DNA of 64,000 nt from contig NC_033628.1 of the NCBI RefSeq assembly GCF_001540865.1, forward strand, positions 12,889,730 to 12,953,729, read 5' to 3'. Below, piece after piece: positions 12,769-24,435 of this stretch. Made by a program: the position numbers and the translations under genes. Origin of the DNA: Ananas comosus. Its lineage: Eukaryota > Streptophyta > Magnoliopsida > Poales > Bromeliaceae. Numbering within the stretch: position 1 is the stretch's first letter; each line of letters begins with the position of its first letter. The notes beneath the pieces were generated by a model. The model was not told the origin of the DNA and ran no database searches. It worked only from the letters and a program-made list of their open reading frames with translations.

Positions 12769-13022
12769 AAAAGAAAACATTTATTTGGTGCATACATACA
12801 TAAAAACAACAAGGAAATTTTAATCTTGAATGCGACAGCCTCAAATACTTACAAGAGGTATAATTGGGAATGTTCAAATCCGCTTGAACATGATTTTGCA
12901 TCTTTTGAGAAAATGGGAAAGGCAAAGCACCTTGACCTTCTCATGCTTTATTTATTAGGATAAAGAACAAGCCAACAAACGGCTTGAACATGAAACTTAA
13001 GGGATCAAAACACATGCTTATG

Positions 13023-16000
13023 CTAATGATGAGATAAGAGATGGTAAATGGTGGATTTCCACACTCTGTGTTGGTTTTGATCTTCAAACAGTAACTGAAT
13101 AGTTCCCCCTGTGGTACTCAAGCTCAGTACTGCACACAAACTGTGATCTTCTTTGGAGCAATAATCTTCTGGTGGATCCTCCAGTTCGTCGAAAATGCGA
13201 TCTGAAAGAGCGAGTCTTAGAATCAACCGTTGAATATAAAATATTAAAACACAACTTAATTATCAATAATTTTAAGTTCTTAGAGTGATTGGATACATTT
13301 CAAGGTATCATACAGCAAAAGATCTTCGGTCTGAATTTTTGTGAAGCTTCTTGTTTTATAGACGTTTTTTGAAATTTACTTCGGATTCACAACTAAACTA
13401 TTGTTCTCTATCGGCTTAAATTTGTGGATAAAGTGAAATATCTTACACTCCTCATATGTGATAAAAGCACCACGTAGATGTCTCTTCCCCATCCTCAAGG
13501 TAAGTTTCTCTTGCTTGAGGTGTACCGAAGTTATTTTCACTTGAACTCTCCCTGCATATAAACCCACAGCATCACTCATATACATGCTACTAAAAATTGG
13601 CGAAAATAGCTAGTACAGTAGTAGTCAGATTACCGGTAGGCATACGAATTCGGATTCGAGCACCCCTTCGGAGAATTTTAATCTCCTCCGGGACATAATT
13701 GTTACTAACTGTTCCCAGCTCAAGTGCTGCTGCTCCTCTCAAGCCTAGAATTTTGCCCACACCATCATATATATGCATGTTAGCTTCAGAAACATGCATA
13801 CGATGCAAGAAAACTCAAAGAAGTAAACTTGTTTTATCCCTAAGGTAAAATGAGAGGCATTACATGTTGCAGCAGTCGCGGTCAGCGCGAGCATTTCACT
13901 AGAATTCCTCGTCTCCGACCCCATTTTAACGGCGGATGCGATGTGGGCTCTCTCAGCTCCAACCGATTCTGCCGCTTCAGCGCAAACAGCCGCCACCAAT
14001 GCGGCTGCAGAGGCCACCACTTTGTTCATCACATTCTCATCCCACTCCCCTCCTCTATTGTTATTATTATTCGCCAAACCTAAACACTTCGAGGTATTAT
14101 TCATCGGTTTCATATTACTGCTCGCAACGGTTCCAGCGATCGCTGCAGCTAATCTCGCGACCGAAAGTGCAGCATGGACTTGAGCTACGCGCAGTCGAAC
14201 TTCTTCTTTCTTCTTCTTTCTTTTACGTTCCCTTGAGAGGCTGCTTAGAAGTTCTCCTCTCATCCATGCTTTCATGTGCTCCACACTCATCTGTGGGACT
14301 AAAATAGTGTTGTGAACCTTTTTTTTTTTTTGATAACACTTTTTTTTTTTAGCCAAATTTACTTACCCAACAGGGAAGGAAGGTATTCAAATGTTGAGGA
14401 GAGGAAGGGTCATGAGATTTACCATCGGAAACCACGGGCTATTAAGAAGATACAGAAGAAAAAAATGAACATTTTAGCAGGACATGTCTTTTTGGACTAG
14501 TTAACCTCAAAATGAACTCTCTTCTTTTTTTTTTTTCCCTCGAAAAGCTAAGTCATAGAAAACAACGTAATAGATGTTACATGCAATAATCTGTTTACGT
14601 CAGGGCTCGAAACTTTTAGTTTGCCAATATATATATATAATTTCACTTTAAACTGATCATCTTTATACGACTATTTACATGCAAATATCTATATAAAATG
14701 AATCTTTTAGAGCAAGGTTTAAATTAGTTAATCTTTTTAATATAGTTAATTTCCATACCAATATTTGGTCGGGTCTTTGTCTGGTACCTCCATTGATCAA
14801 ATGGACCATGTTCTTCTCTCTTTCTTGATCCTCTACCGAAGCATCCTTCTCTTCTGGCTCACTACCCTCAAAGCGTGGTATTAGACTCTGTACCCCACCC
14901 AAAAAAGAGGAAAAGAATATCAAGGCTAAGCACATGTGGAACTTCTCACACAACTCCCAATCATTTAAAGGGTATTAAAAATCTCTTAGAAAAAAGAAAT
15001 GCAACATATGTTGAAGAATTTCAAGTGGTTTAGAAGAAATGTAGAGTATATCAGCTTTAACCAAATGGCTTCTTAACCAAAACTAGAAAGTCAAAAATAA
15101 TATCTTTTTTTTTTTTTTTTTTTTGAGAAATAGGTAGCAAGCTACCTGCTTCATTCATTAAGCAAAATGAACTAAGCGTACAAGATGAAGACAGCTAAGG
15201 CCTCCTTGAAAAGCCAGAGAAAACAAAAAACGACCAAAATAAAGTACAGTGTACGAAAAAATAAAGAGGTAACTAACTAAAAGAAGTAGCTAAAGAAATC
15301 AAACACGAATGTTAAAGACAAACTTGGTCAGAGAACCTCGGTCCAAAGTTTGGTCAAGCTCGTGGTACGTTCGAGGGCCCGGGAAGCATTGGGTCTCGCA
15401 TCGCGGAAGATAGTATTATTACGCTCCGTCCATATCACCCACCAAATTGCCACCAATAGGGTCAGGCTTTGTGTCCTCGACATTGCATTGTGAATGTTCG
15501 CTGTCTCCATCCATAGCCAGCAAACATCCCCCAATTCCAGTTCGCTTCTATCTGTATTTCCGGCACTGACTAGAAGGTATCTGACGAAGACACATTCCCG
15601 GAATAGGTGATCACAAGTTTCTGGACAAAGCGCACAAAAAAAGCAATACTGATCCACCGCACATCCACGACGAATCAATCTGTCCGCTGTAAGTAATCTC
15701 TTGCGTAGGAGGATCCATATGAATACTTTGATTTTCGCCGGAATTCTTAGCCTCCATAGCTGAACATACATTGAGTCAGTCTCACCGCCGTCAGTAATGA
15801 ACTCGTATATGAATTTTACTGTAAAAGTTTGATTGGCAGTCCATCTCCACTTGATTATATCTGGCGTACCCGATGGACAATATTGACAGAGGAGGTTTTT
15901 AAGCGAACTCATATGTCGACGCCAGACACTGTTGTTCGTTCTATCGAGGCTTCTGGCTATGTATTTCCATCTCCACCCTTTTTCATTCCAGCATTGTGAA

Positions 16001-16601
16001 ATTGTGACCTCCTTGTTTAATAAATGGCACCCAATATTATCAACTATCTTTCACCGATAGTACATCTAGTACGGTAGGCTAAACGTTTAATAAATGGCAC
16101 CCAATATTGTCTCAAATTTAAAATCTAATTACTTCATATTTTTAATTGAGTTTATTTTCTAAAAATAAATAAGTAAAAAGAAATGAAGCGGATAACTAGC
16201 TAGCTTGCCACCTTTCCTTTTTTAAAAAAGAAAAAAAAAACTTCCAAGCATTGCATCACCTTCCAAAAGTGGTCCCTTTGGGTATTCTTGGGTCCAGTTC
16301 TTTTCTAAAACTAAAATTTCACAGCCAATCAAGTTGTGTAGATGTTATAATGATCACATAACAAAACTAATTAATATATATACAGTACTATCTCCATAGT
16401 AGATACAAGTGTAATTCGTTTTGTACTTACATTTGAAGAGAGTATTTGAAAGAAGTTAGATGAAGATGTGCTCCAGGTTCTTGAAAGAAACTCCATTGCC
16501 TCTTGAGGGCTTTTAGGAATCTCTAGAGGGCTACAACATTTCGCGATCTGCGGTTTCCCTCTGCATAACTCAAGAGGTTTGGGTTCATCTATCCGCTCCA
16601 T
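13023..16601 (-). CDS. VAN3-binding protein-like (auxin canalization, DUF828 + PH)
   Basis: Six exons in phase: 16431-16601, 14759-14887, 13864-14290, 13634-13744, 13447-13551, 13023-13201, giving about 373 residues. The N-terminus has the family block EAMEFLSRTWS (DUF828). The middle has WMRGELL, a lysine/arginine-rich stretch, and the alanine-rich helix AQVHAALSVARLAAAIAG with VVASAAALVAAVCAEAAE. LRGAAALE and a C-terminal PH-like domain follow. The family binds the ARF-GAP VAN3 and phosphoinositides and affects vein patterning and auxin transport (known for Arabidopsis members). The Met at 16601 has an in-frame TAG just upstream unless that AG is a splice acceptor. The 3' edge of intron 2 is inferred from phase. 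Intron 1 (about 1.5 kb) hosts a LINE fragment and a SINE. Confidence 0.85.
15103..16010 (-). mobile_element. 5'-truncated LINE in intron 1 of the VAN3-binding-like gene
   Basis: On the minus strand an open frame at about 16005-15328 encodes only the zf-RVT end of a LINE (IPAKIKVFIWILLRKRLL, CFFCALCPETCDHLF, then WWVIWTERNNTIF). A 3' UTR of about 200 bases and a poly-A run (T-run at 15103-15123 on +) follow. The element is truncated at its 5' end and lies in the same orientation as the host gene. Its 3' end contains GGTAGCTTGCTACC, a perfect 6-bp hairpin just before the A-tail, resembling the SINE tails nearby. Confidence 0.88.
16015..16108. repeat. 24-bp exact direct repeat, 70 bases apart
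   Basis: gtttaataaatggcacccaa plus tatt occurs at 16015-16038 and again at 16085-16108. The first copy touches the 5' end of the LINE fragment and the second touches the SINE. It may be a target-site duplication or a local slip during insertion. Confidence 0.85.
16109..16240 (+). mobile_element. SINE copy, 3' part
   Basis: Shares the family body (tctaattacttcatattttt, gagtttattttct, aataaataa) and tail (aatgaagcgg, tagctagcttgccacctttcc) ending in A-runs at 16224-16240. The pol III box region is missing or degraded. It sits in intron 1 of the VAN3-binding-like gene. Confidence 0.6.
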
Positions 16602-17154
16602 CCTCTTGTCCTACGCGAATACGCGCGTATATTAGATAGAAAAATTAGCAAAAGCAAAGTGATTAGTGAAAAGTATATGTTACAACTACAATGATGAATA
16701 ATCTTGCCAACTTAATTTGGCTAAAAAACTAGGGCAATCTCACCATTGTATAGGGCGAAGAGCGGCGCAGGAGGAATGAGACCTTTCCAAACTTCACTCC
16801 ATTTCTTGAGTGCTCCATTTGATTAATGATTACTTAAAACCTACCGAGAATATTAATCCAGTACATTAATAATCCAGCACATTAATTAATCACAGTGAAA
16901 AAGGAAATTAAAATGTAAAAACACATAAGTTAAGGCGAGGAAATTATATAAGAACAATTACACTTTGAATAGAAGGTCAGCTAGTCGTTGGGGATAGCTA
17001 AACAACTGGCTTAGCGATCTTATATATACATTCTAAAAGAAGAAGGCTTGATGAGGCACGAGACATGCATGAATGATTATCTAGGGTTTCTACGATAGAC
17101 TACTGTTACTAATTTTCTGTTACATTAAAAGAATACGTTATTGTTTTTATCGAC

Positions 17155-17270
17155 AGCTATCACATATGGCAAATGACTCAAGTTCGAAATCTAATTGCTT
17201 CATATTTTTAAATAAGTTTAATTCTAAGACAATAAATAAAGCAGCTGAGGCATTATCTTTTTCTCTCAAA
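17155..17270 (+). mobile_element. SINE copy
   Basis: Begins in the A-box side (ggcaaatgactc). It has a B-box-like word AAGTTCGAAATC, then the family body (taattgcttcatatttttaa, ataagtttaattct, aataaataaagca) and the tail (cattatctttttctctcaaa). The A-tail is short. Confidence 0.65.
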
Positions 17271-17989
17271 TTGCTTGTCCAAAAAATTCATATAGCATCG
17301 CAGATTGCGCGCACGGACTATTAATAAGTCATAACGGTATCATTATTCTGAAAATTTGTAATAGTACGTATATCATTATGTACCAGGCTTGAATCAAATC
17401 ACATCCGCCAAAGTTTGATATTATTCGATGGATTGAGGTTCGATTCAAGAAGTATACATTAACATTATCCCTCAGTCCAAAGTGGGCACCTAATTAACCC
17501 GAAAATCTCCTCGGATTGTGTGAATCTGGAATTTCGGATTGAACCCAGCCCAGTTGCAACCTAGAACCCTAGTTATTTTCTAATAAGAATGAGTACAGTA
17601 AGTGTACATACACTAATAACAAAATTAACTACATTTTCTAAGCTCCTCCTAGTTCAGTGCATGATCCCAATACGGAGAACTCAGTTCACGTGAAACTAAG
17701 AGAGCAAATGATGGAATGGATATTTGGAGGCTATTTTCTAATAATGGCATGTCGTTAATTTGGAGTGACTAAGTATATGGATTGGAGCCCTTATTAAGCA
17801 TAAACCAAGAAGTTACAGAGAAACCACGTGTTGATGCTCCCCTGCTGTATCTTTCATGATTTTGTGAAGACCACTTTTTGGTATTATCATTTTTTTTTTA
17901 TTTCATAGATTTCAAAATCGGGATCTTGTGTCTGTACAACTCTTATCCCGAAGTCTATACTTCTAGAACTCGAATCTCCTTTAATTTAG

Positions 17990-18114
17990 CTAAGGGTTCA
18001 GTGAATGGTATCCGAGATCACAAGTTCAAATTTTAATTGATTTATATTTTCAGATAAATTTTTTTTAAAAAAAATAAACAAAACGGATTGTATGCTACAT
18101 TTCTCATAAAAAAA
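17990..18114 (+). mobile_element. SINE copy
   Basis: Has the internal words ggtatccgagatcacaagtt and tttaattgatttatattttc shared with the other copies. It ends ggattgtatgctacatttct, cat and an A-run. The B box is mutated (aagttcaaatttt). Confidence 0.65.
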
Positions 18115-19304
18115 GAATTCCATTTAATTTTTACTTCTGTGCCTTACAACTTGGAATATCAATGGATAGCGAGATCACTGAATTACCTCACGAAAAGTGA
18201 GCTTTTACCCCAGGTGGAACTTTTGTAGTTATGCTTTTTTTGTAAAATTATTCCAAACAATATCAAGATCGATTACGTTTAGTTCACGATTTGTAATATT
18301 TTGATTCATATTTTGTACTAAAAATATTTGGATCATTATCATTCAACTCAAGTTGGTATTTGTGGAAGGTGTGAGTAAAATGGTAGAAGCATTATAAATT
18401 ACTTAGTGATAGAAATATTAGATTACCACAGATTAAAAAGTATTCTCAATTACATGTTTGATGAGAATCATCGGTAGTTCATTAATAAAAATACGTTTGT
18501 TCTTACTAAGCATATTTAACCATTGGTAAGTTACCATTTCAAATATAAAATATACAATATTTTTAAAATATTACCAACTTTAAACCAAACTCCTAATAAT
18601 TTTCTAAAACACCCCCCCGCCCCCTCTTTTTGTGCGTGTGGGAACTAAGTTCCAATATTGTAAGTACTATCAAAATTTTAAGATTTGAGCTCAACTCTTC
18701 GCCTGGAAAAGAAAACAAAAAAAATTTCAGCAACTTAATAAGTACACTCCCAAAGCAATCAAGTGTTGACACCTTTATTACTGCATTAAGAAAGCTGCAA
18801 CGTAGTGCCCCAAAGTACTTTTATTGCTAAATTACTTAAGCATCAAATTCATGTGCTATTTAGAATTACAGGTGAGAAGAACAACTTTAATCCAAATTGC
18901 GTAATATTTTACACCCTGTCTACACCTGTCTACGGTACATCAACCAATAAATAAAATAATTAAAATATAAATATGGAAGTGAAAAAAAATTCTTTACTCT
19001 TTCATTTTGCTCTTATTTTTTAAAATATATATATGAAGGCCTCACATATATAGAATCTTATATATAGAATCTTTACAGTGGTTTTACTGATATGGATTTG
19101 ATATTGTGGATTATTCGCTAACTCTGTATGAAGATAAGAATAGAAAATAAAATGTTATGCCAAACTCGTCCTAAACCTCCTATTTATGTTATCAGTTACT
19201 GCATATTATAGAAAAAGTCAAAATCATATTCGCGGTTGTCACAAATCATTTCCAGATTTATAAATAGCCCAAGTTATTCAAACACTAAAAACAATTTGTT
19301 TACA

Positions 19305-19345
19305 CCCATCGTCCCTAGAGCAAGTGGCAANATAAGGTAACAAAT
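19305..19345 (+). mobile_element. SINE 5' head fragment ending at an N
   Basis: catcgtccctagagcaagtg followed by gcaaN matches the head of the SINE family, including the A-box-like TAGAGCAAGTGG. It stops at the N at 19331, after which the sequence is unrelated. The fragment or the join may be an assembly artefact. Confidence 0.45.
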
Positions 19346-19438
19346 GTAGATTTTATGATATCTAGTGAACAATGTAAAGATTGTGGTACTTCTGGTGAAG
19401 TTTCATGCATTTTAGCTGCTTCTTAGTAACTTACTTAC

Positions 19439-20347
19439 CTGCGAAACATAGCTTCCTTGTCATCCATGAACTTCGCCGCCCGTTCATGATCACCATCCGG
19501 AAATAATGCTCTGCCAATATCTTCATTGAATTTACCGCTGATTTTCTCGACGAAGAATTCCTCAGTTATGGGGACGCCGTTATTGAAACCTATCTGTACA
19601 AGATTCGATTTGTTATCAGAGCAAAACGCACGGCGATTGCCCCCAAAATAGTACTCGTCGAGAAGCCATACCTCTTGTAGCATTTCTCGAAAAGCGTAGT
19701 AGTGAATAGGATCTGAATCGCATAATGTGCCGTCTATATCGAAGAGTATCGCTTCCAACGGAGCAAGTTTTGAGAAAGGGCATTTGCTACAGGAAACAGA
19801 AATGGTTACACTTGTTCCTTCTGAATCATTGCACAATAACAGAACATAAGATGCACGCAATGCAGGACCGATAAGTAGAGCCCGACTAGCTATGATGACA
19901 ATTTGCCGCACAATCATGATAACTCAATCGTCTGAGTTGAGTTCTGTGTGATTTTATTTTTTTTTTGGTAAAATTTGTTGTTCTTTTCTTTATCGGATGA
20001 CGAATATTTCTCTCTCTACTAAATTTTTAATACAATAATTCAATATAAACCCCAAATTTGATCTGCATCACCACGGTTTCATCATTAATAAATTTGCAAA
20101 AGAAAATCAGAAAAAGGGTAACAAATTAACAAAGAAAAACACAAATATCTATACGATCCGAAAAGAAGAAGTACCCATCCGTGGAATCGGAATTGGATGT
20201 GATCGACATGTCCTTAGCCGCAGATGTGGATGAAGCGACGCTCTTCTTGGGGCGAGGTGATGCAATGCGCGAATGTCGCTTCTCTCTCGTTGAGAGGACG
20301 CGCCCGTGGAAATGAAGGGGACGGGAAAGAAGGCGAGTGTTGGTCAT
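19439..20347 (-). pseudogene. HAD-family hydrolase, 5' part only
   Basis: Exons 20175-20347, 19672-19786 and 19439-19593 encode the start of a haloacid dehalogenase-like phosphatase of the plant SGPP/phosphoglycolate phosphatase-like type. Motif I is EAILFDIDGTLCDSD with both catalytic aspartates, followed by IGFNNGVPI and the cap domain (ISGKFNEDIG, LFPDGDHERAAKF). The longer start at 20347 adds about 46 Arg/Ser-rich residues resembling a plastid transit peptide; an inner Met lies at 20209. Exon 3 ends in a good donor (cgcag|gtaagt) but no later exons (motifs II-IV) are seen in the next 2.7 kb, so the gene looks truncated. The alternative is that exons were lost in assembly at the N at 19331. 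Intron 2 (78 bases) is open and frame-preserving. Confidence 0.75.
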
Positions 20348-20394
20348 GCGATTCCCGAGAAATTAGATGACAGTGTGGAATTGGATTCCTCCAC

Positions 20395-20398
<4 letters not shown>

Positions 20399-20429
<31 letters not shown>
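20399..20429. repeat. (CT)n microsatellite
   Basis: About 15 CT units upstream of the HAD gene, within its likely 5' leader on the minus strand (GA there). Confidence 0.9.
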
Positions 20430-20433
<4 letters not shown>

Positions 20434-20651
20434 AACCCAACTGCAATTTGAATGGCGCGTATTGATGTTGTTTGGGGAATCATGTCGAATATATTCTTCC
20501 TTTTAATGAATCACCACCGTCCAATAAATTAGAGTATTTTTTTCTAGAAAAATTAATTCCCTCTTTAACGTAGTGAGGAACGATGGATATGATTGAATGA
20601 GGCGTCGATTATTAGATGGTCGATTATTAGATGGTCACATTATTTTATTCC

Positions 20652-20915
20652 TTAAGGTACCGTTTGGTTCGGGTATAAGCAAGAACTAGTTATTACAGGG
20701 ATAGGTACAAGTATGGGGATAAGAAAAATAGCATTTGAATGAAAATTGGATTGTTCCCGAGGATAAGAAAAATATTAGAAAATTTTATATAGAAAATGGA
20801 GGTGTTGGTGGGGATAACCGAGAACTACTATTCTCGGGTAAAAAATTAGCGTTTGGGTATAAAGGGGGATAAGGGCCTATCCCTATCCCTATTCCCAAAC
20901 CAAACGGTGCCTTAA
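20652..20915. mobile_element. MITE with TTAA-flanked inverted ends
   Basis: The left end ggtaccgtttggtt and the right end aaccaaacggtgcc are inverted repeats (one mismatch in 14), flanked on both sides by TTAA (20652-20655 and 20912-20915). The 256-base interior is rich in GGGGATAAG and tatccctatccc words and encodes nothing. A TTAA duplication would fit a piggyBac-like source, but TTAA could also be part of the inverted repeat. Confidence 0.75.
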
Positions 20916-21712
20916 ATGCTTAAGATTATTCCTTATAAATGTTTAAGATTTATTATTTGATGATTATACTAGTGTCCGTCTAAAAGCTAAACTTGTTACA
21001 TTTAGCAATCACCAAAAATTGGCATTGGTAACATAACAGTAAGTTAAAATCACATGGATACTAATTCCATTTAAGGGACAATTAATGTACATAAGATATG
21101 AATCAATCTAAATATTTTTCTAACTTCACACAGTTAAAACAATATCCATTTTAGTGAATCATTCCCAACTCAAGGTGATTTTGTAAGAAGTTTGAATCCG
21201 CAATCTATGTCAATTCAAGCTAAACTGATGATGAAGAAATCAGTAAATATAAGGCGGACGGAGTAAATAGAAGGCAAAGAAACAGTGCTAGAGAATTATT
21301 CAGACAATTAACAGCTCAAGCCTAAAGAACATATAACAACACCGTCGAACTGGACAATCAACTTTCTGAAATTAATTAGAACGTAGAGTGACATTCGAAC
21401 GAGCAGATATAGTAGGTAATGCCGCATCAGAACCCCTATTTTACTCACAAAAGCTCGTGGAAAAATTCAAACAGTTAATCATGATAAATTGAAATTTAGA
21501 GAAGAAACTACAATTCTGTGTACAGTCGAAGGATGTCTAATGCAATTTACTCAAAATCTATTCATGCATTTGTGCAGCAATTTTAGTTCCTAAAGACAAC
21601 AACAGATGAGGCTGAAAAGCAATAATAATTGAATAAAATTAAAACGATCATTTAAGGCAAACAAACTGAAGACAACTCTTAAGAGTTTCCTAAGCCTTTG
21701 CGAGCTATTGTG
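20916..21712. other. intergenic, no gene seen
   Basis: AT-rich spacer on the 3' side of the PIG-P gene. No open frame of note; presumably includes the PIG-P 3' UTR. Confidence 0.5.
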
Positions 21713-23427
21713 CTATCCAAACATGCGATTGTTTATCTGATCAATGCCGATGTCGGAAATGGGCTCGATAGGTTTCTCCAATCCTTCTGCGAGCATGACC
21801 ATTGAGCGTTCGCGGCTGTAATCATCTGAGAAAAAAGTAAACAGGAAAAGAAAAATGAATCGTTGTTGCCAAATGAACCTAAATGAGTGCATAAGCTTGT
21901 AACAGTACTCTATATTCTTAGGAAGTAACAAATAGCCTCCTTAGAATTGCTCCGAGCTCCAGGCAATGTTTAACATCAAATCTTAGTTCAAAAGTTATAT
22001 CATTTATATAGAACATGAACTCAGAATTCTGAGCAGTGAATGTCTGAACTATGTCTTCCGGCAAAAAACTCATTTGGAATGTGTAAAAATTTGCTACCGC
22101 AACCTCAAAAGCATCCGACCTTTCATATCAGCTTAATCCTTAAGCACCATCCACTATTTGCTCAAAAGATTTTAATCCAAGATACAAATGAGTTTTACAT
22201 TTGGTATCAACTATCTTGGAAGTTACATTTACAAATTAAGAAGAAAAAGAATTAAATCTCACCAAACATTGTGTTGAAGGAATTTGGAGGCGGCGTCAGC
22301 ATAAAGTTTAAGCCCAAATAAAAGATCAGCCCTAAAACGACTGCTACAATAACGAAGGATGGAACTGCCAACGCCCAATACCTGTCAGTAAATTAAAATT
22401 ATTTGACTAAAAAGAAAACAAACATAAGACAATCAAGGGACACCTATTCAAATAAATATATGGAAATAAAACCACCTTTTCAGGTTTTTACAGCACGGTG
22501 AATTTAGACGTCTTAATGACAATAAATTGATACTACAAACTCTGACCCTGTTCGACAACAACCAAATTGTAGAATTTTATGAAATTTGAATTCACTTTCC
22601 TTAATTCCCTTGTTTGGATACCTATTAATTCATGTAGAGGTTTTTTTTATGGTTTGGCGGATTTCAATAAGCATAAGTAATTAGGATAATTTGAGGCCCG
22701 ATTGGCCAAATTATATACTCTCTAAACATTATCAAATGTAAACATGACCAAGGGGAAAACAGAAAAGTAAACAATGGAATTTGATCTAATCACGCTTCAT
22801 CCTAAACAACAGATTTCAACTCAAAATCCTAATAAATTCGATTCACTGAATAACAAAACTAGTTAATTTCTATCATAATTTAGCACCACATGGCAGGAAC
22901 TAAGAACCCAAACACCTGTAAGAAATCAATAGCAACCTACAACAAGCATCAAGAGGGAAAGAGAAAGATCGAACGCTTAACTTGCTAGGATAATAAGTGA
23001 TTCCTAAGGAATGCAACCACCGCTCGGGTATATACGCCCACACCAAGAAGATCACTGCACCAAACAAGAGAAATCACCCAATAAACGCTCAATATTGATC
23101 CAAAACCCTGGATTCGAACACAGATACCCAAAGAGATCGTGATCGGTTCAAAGAGAGTACGAAACCGGTGGCGATCACGGTGGTGATGGAGCCGACGAAG
23201 CCGTAGACCTCGGAGGGCTTCGGCCCATGCTCAGCGGCGAACGCGGCACCCCTCATCTTCGTCTCCTCTAGCCCCTTCTCCTGGAGCTCGGCAATGGCGG
23301 CGGAGGTCGAGGCAGAGGAGGAGGCGACCCTCGCCCTCCTCTCCCGTAGGAGGCTCATCGTCCTCCTAGGGCTACTCACCACCAGCGAAGTCGGGGACGA
23401 AGGCCCCTCCTCCATCGACTTCTCCAT
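21713..23427 (-). CDS. PIGP: PIG-P, GPI-GlcNAc transferase subunit P
   Basis: Four exons in phase: 23166-23427, 22982-23054, 22263-22381, 21713-21825, giving 188 residues. The protein has a Ser/Arg-rich cytosolic N-terminus and then the PIG-P domain: [21 protein letters not shown] (first membrane segment, written across a splice), [21 protein letters not shown], a second membrane segment ([20 protein letters not shown]) and a polar C-terminus ending [17 protein letters not shown] is a subunit of the ER complex that makes GlcNAc-PI, the first step of GPI anchor synthesis. The Met at 23427 is preferred; a second Met lies four codons on. Confidence 0.94.
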
Positions 23428-24184
23428 TCTCCGACGACGAAGAAGAATCGCTATTCCCGTAGTTACTGGAGTTTTTCCTCTAATCCTATTCCGGTGAGGG
23501 TTCGGATTAACCCATGACACCCGATCCAGCAACTCGAGCCCGGTCCAATTCGGCCCTATATGAAGACGAGGATTTTAGAATGGGTCTAGGCCCGTTTTGA
23601 ACCTTCCGAGGCCCATTTCCTAAACATAAAATAAAAAAATGATCACAGGGTATGCTGGTCACGTGCCGACCGCGCGGCACTACGCTGAGTAGCAAGCAAA
23701 TCTTAATATATAGTAGAGCTATTATACTATCATAAATATAGAAGATCTAGTACTTTTAATTTTTTAGTCTTTACATTAATTTTTTTGATTATTTCTAACT
23801 TTTGGATTAATATTATTATTACTTTATAAAATCCACTCAATCCTAGAGGGGACTGCAATTATTCCAATTGTATAATTTTTTATTCAAGTGTCAAAAAATC
23901 GAAAGTACAAATTCTCTATACTTCTAATAATATAGTGGCTCTACATATTCTCAATCGGCAAAAGACGAATTGTAGGTTTTTTAAGTCTTAACTCACTACC
24001 CAAAAAGATCACGAAGTGGCCATCCTTATTCTCCAATCCACCTACAGCAAATCAACAGTTAATTTTATGCGTTTCGCTACGACGATCTCTAATGTAAGCG
24101 CAGAACCTTAATTAGAATGTAGGTTCACTATTCTTTTCCGATTTCCATTCTAATGCGATCATCCCTCAAATTCCCACAACCACC

Positions 24185-24187
<3 letters not shown>

Positions 24188-24239
<52 letters not shown>
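24188..24239. repeat. (CT)n microsatellite
   Basis: About 26 CT units in perfect series, in intergenic DNA. Confidence 0.95.
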
Positions 24240-24241
<2 letters not shown>

Positions 24242-24435
24242 AATATCTTCATTAAACCCTGAGATTTTCATAGGTTACTATTCACTTCCAGTCCCATGTG
24301 ATTGGTTTGATCCAACATTTCTTGTTAGGGTGAGGTGCAGGTATTGAGAACTAGTGACAGTGACCCCTATACATACCTATGCATTAATAAGTTAATGAAT
24401 ATCCATTCTTACTGGACATAGCTAGTGATAGTAAT

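Larger units (their letters stand above)
16602..19300. other. gene-poor, SINE-rich region
   Basis: About 2.7 kb without a convincing coding frame on either strand. It holds the upstream side of the VAN3-binding-like gene and SINE copies at 17155-17270 and 17990-18114. The C-terminal half expected for the HAD hydrolase at 19.4-20.3 kb is not found here. Confidence 0.55.

Noticed and set aside
13850..14307. Plus-strand frames of 77-123 codons over the VAN3-binding-like exon
   Set aside because: They are antisense to a well-supported exon with splice sites and family motifs.
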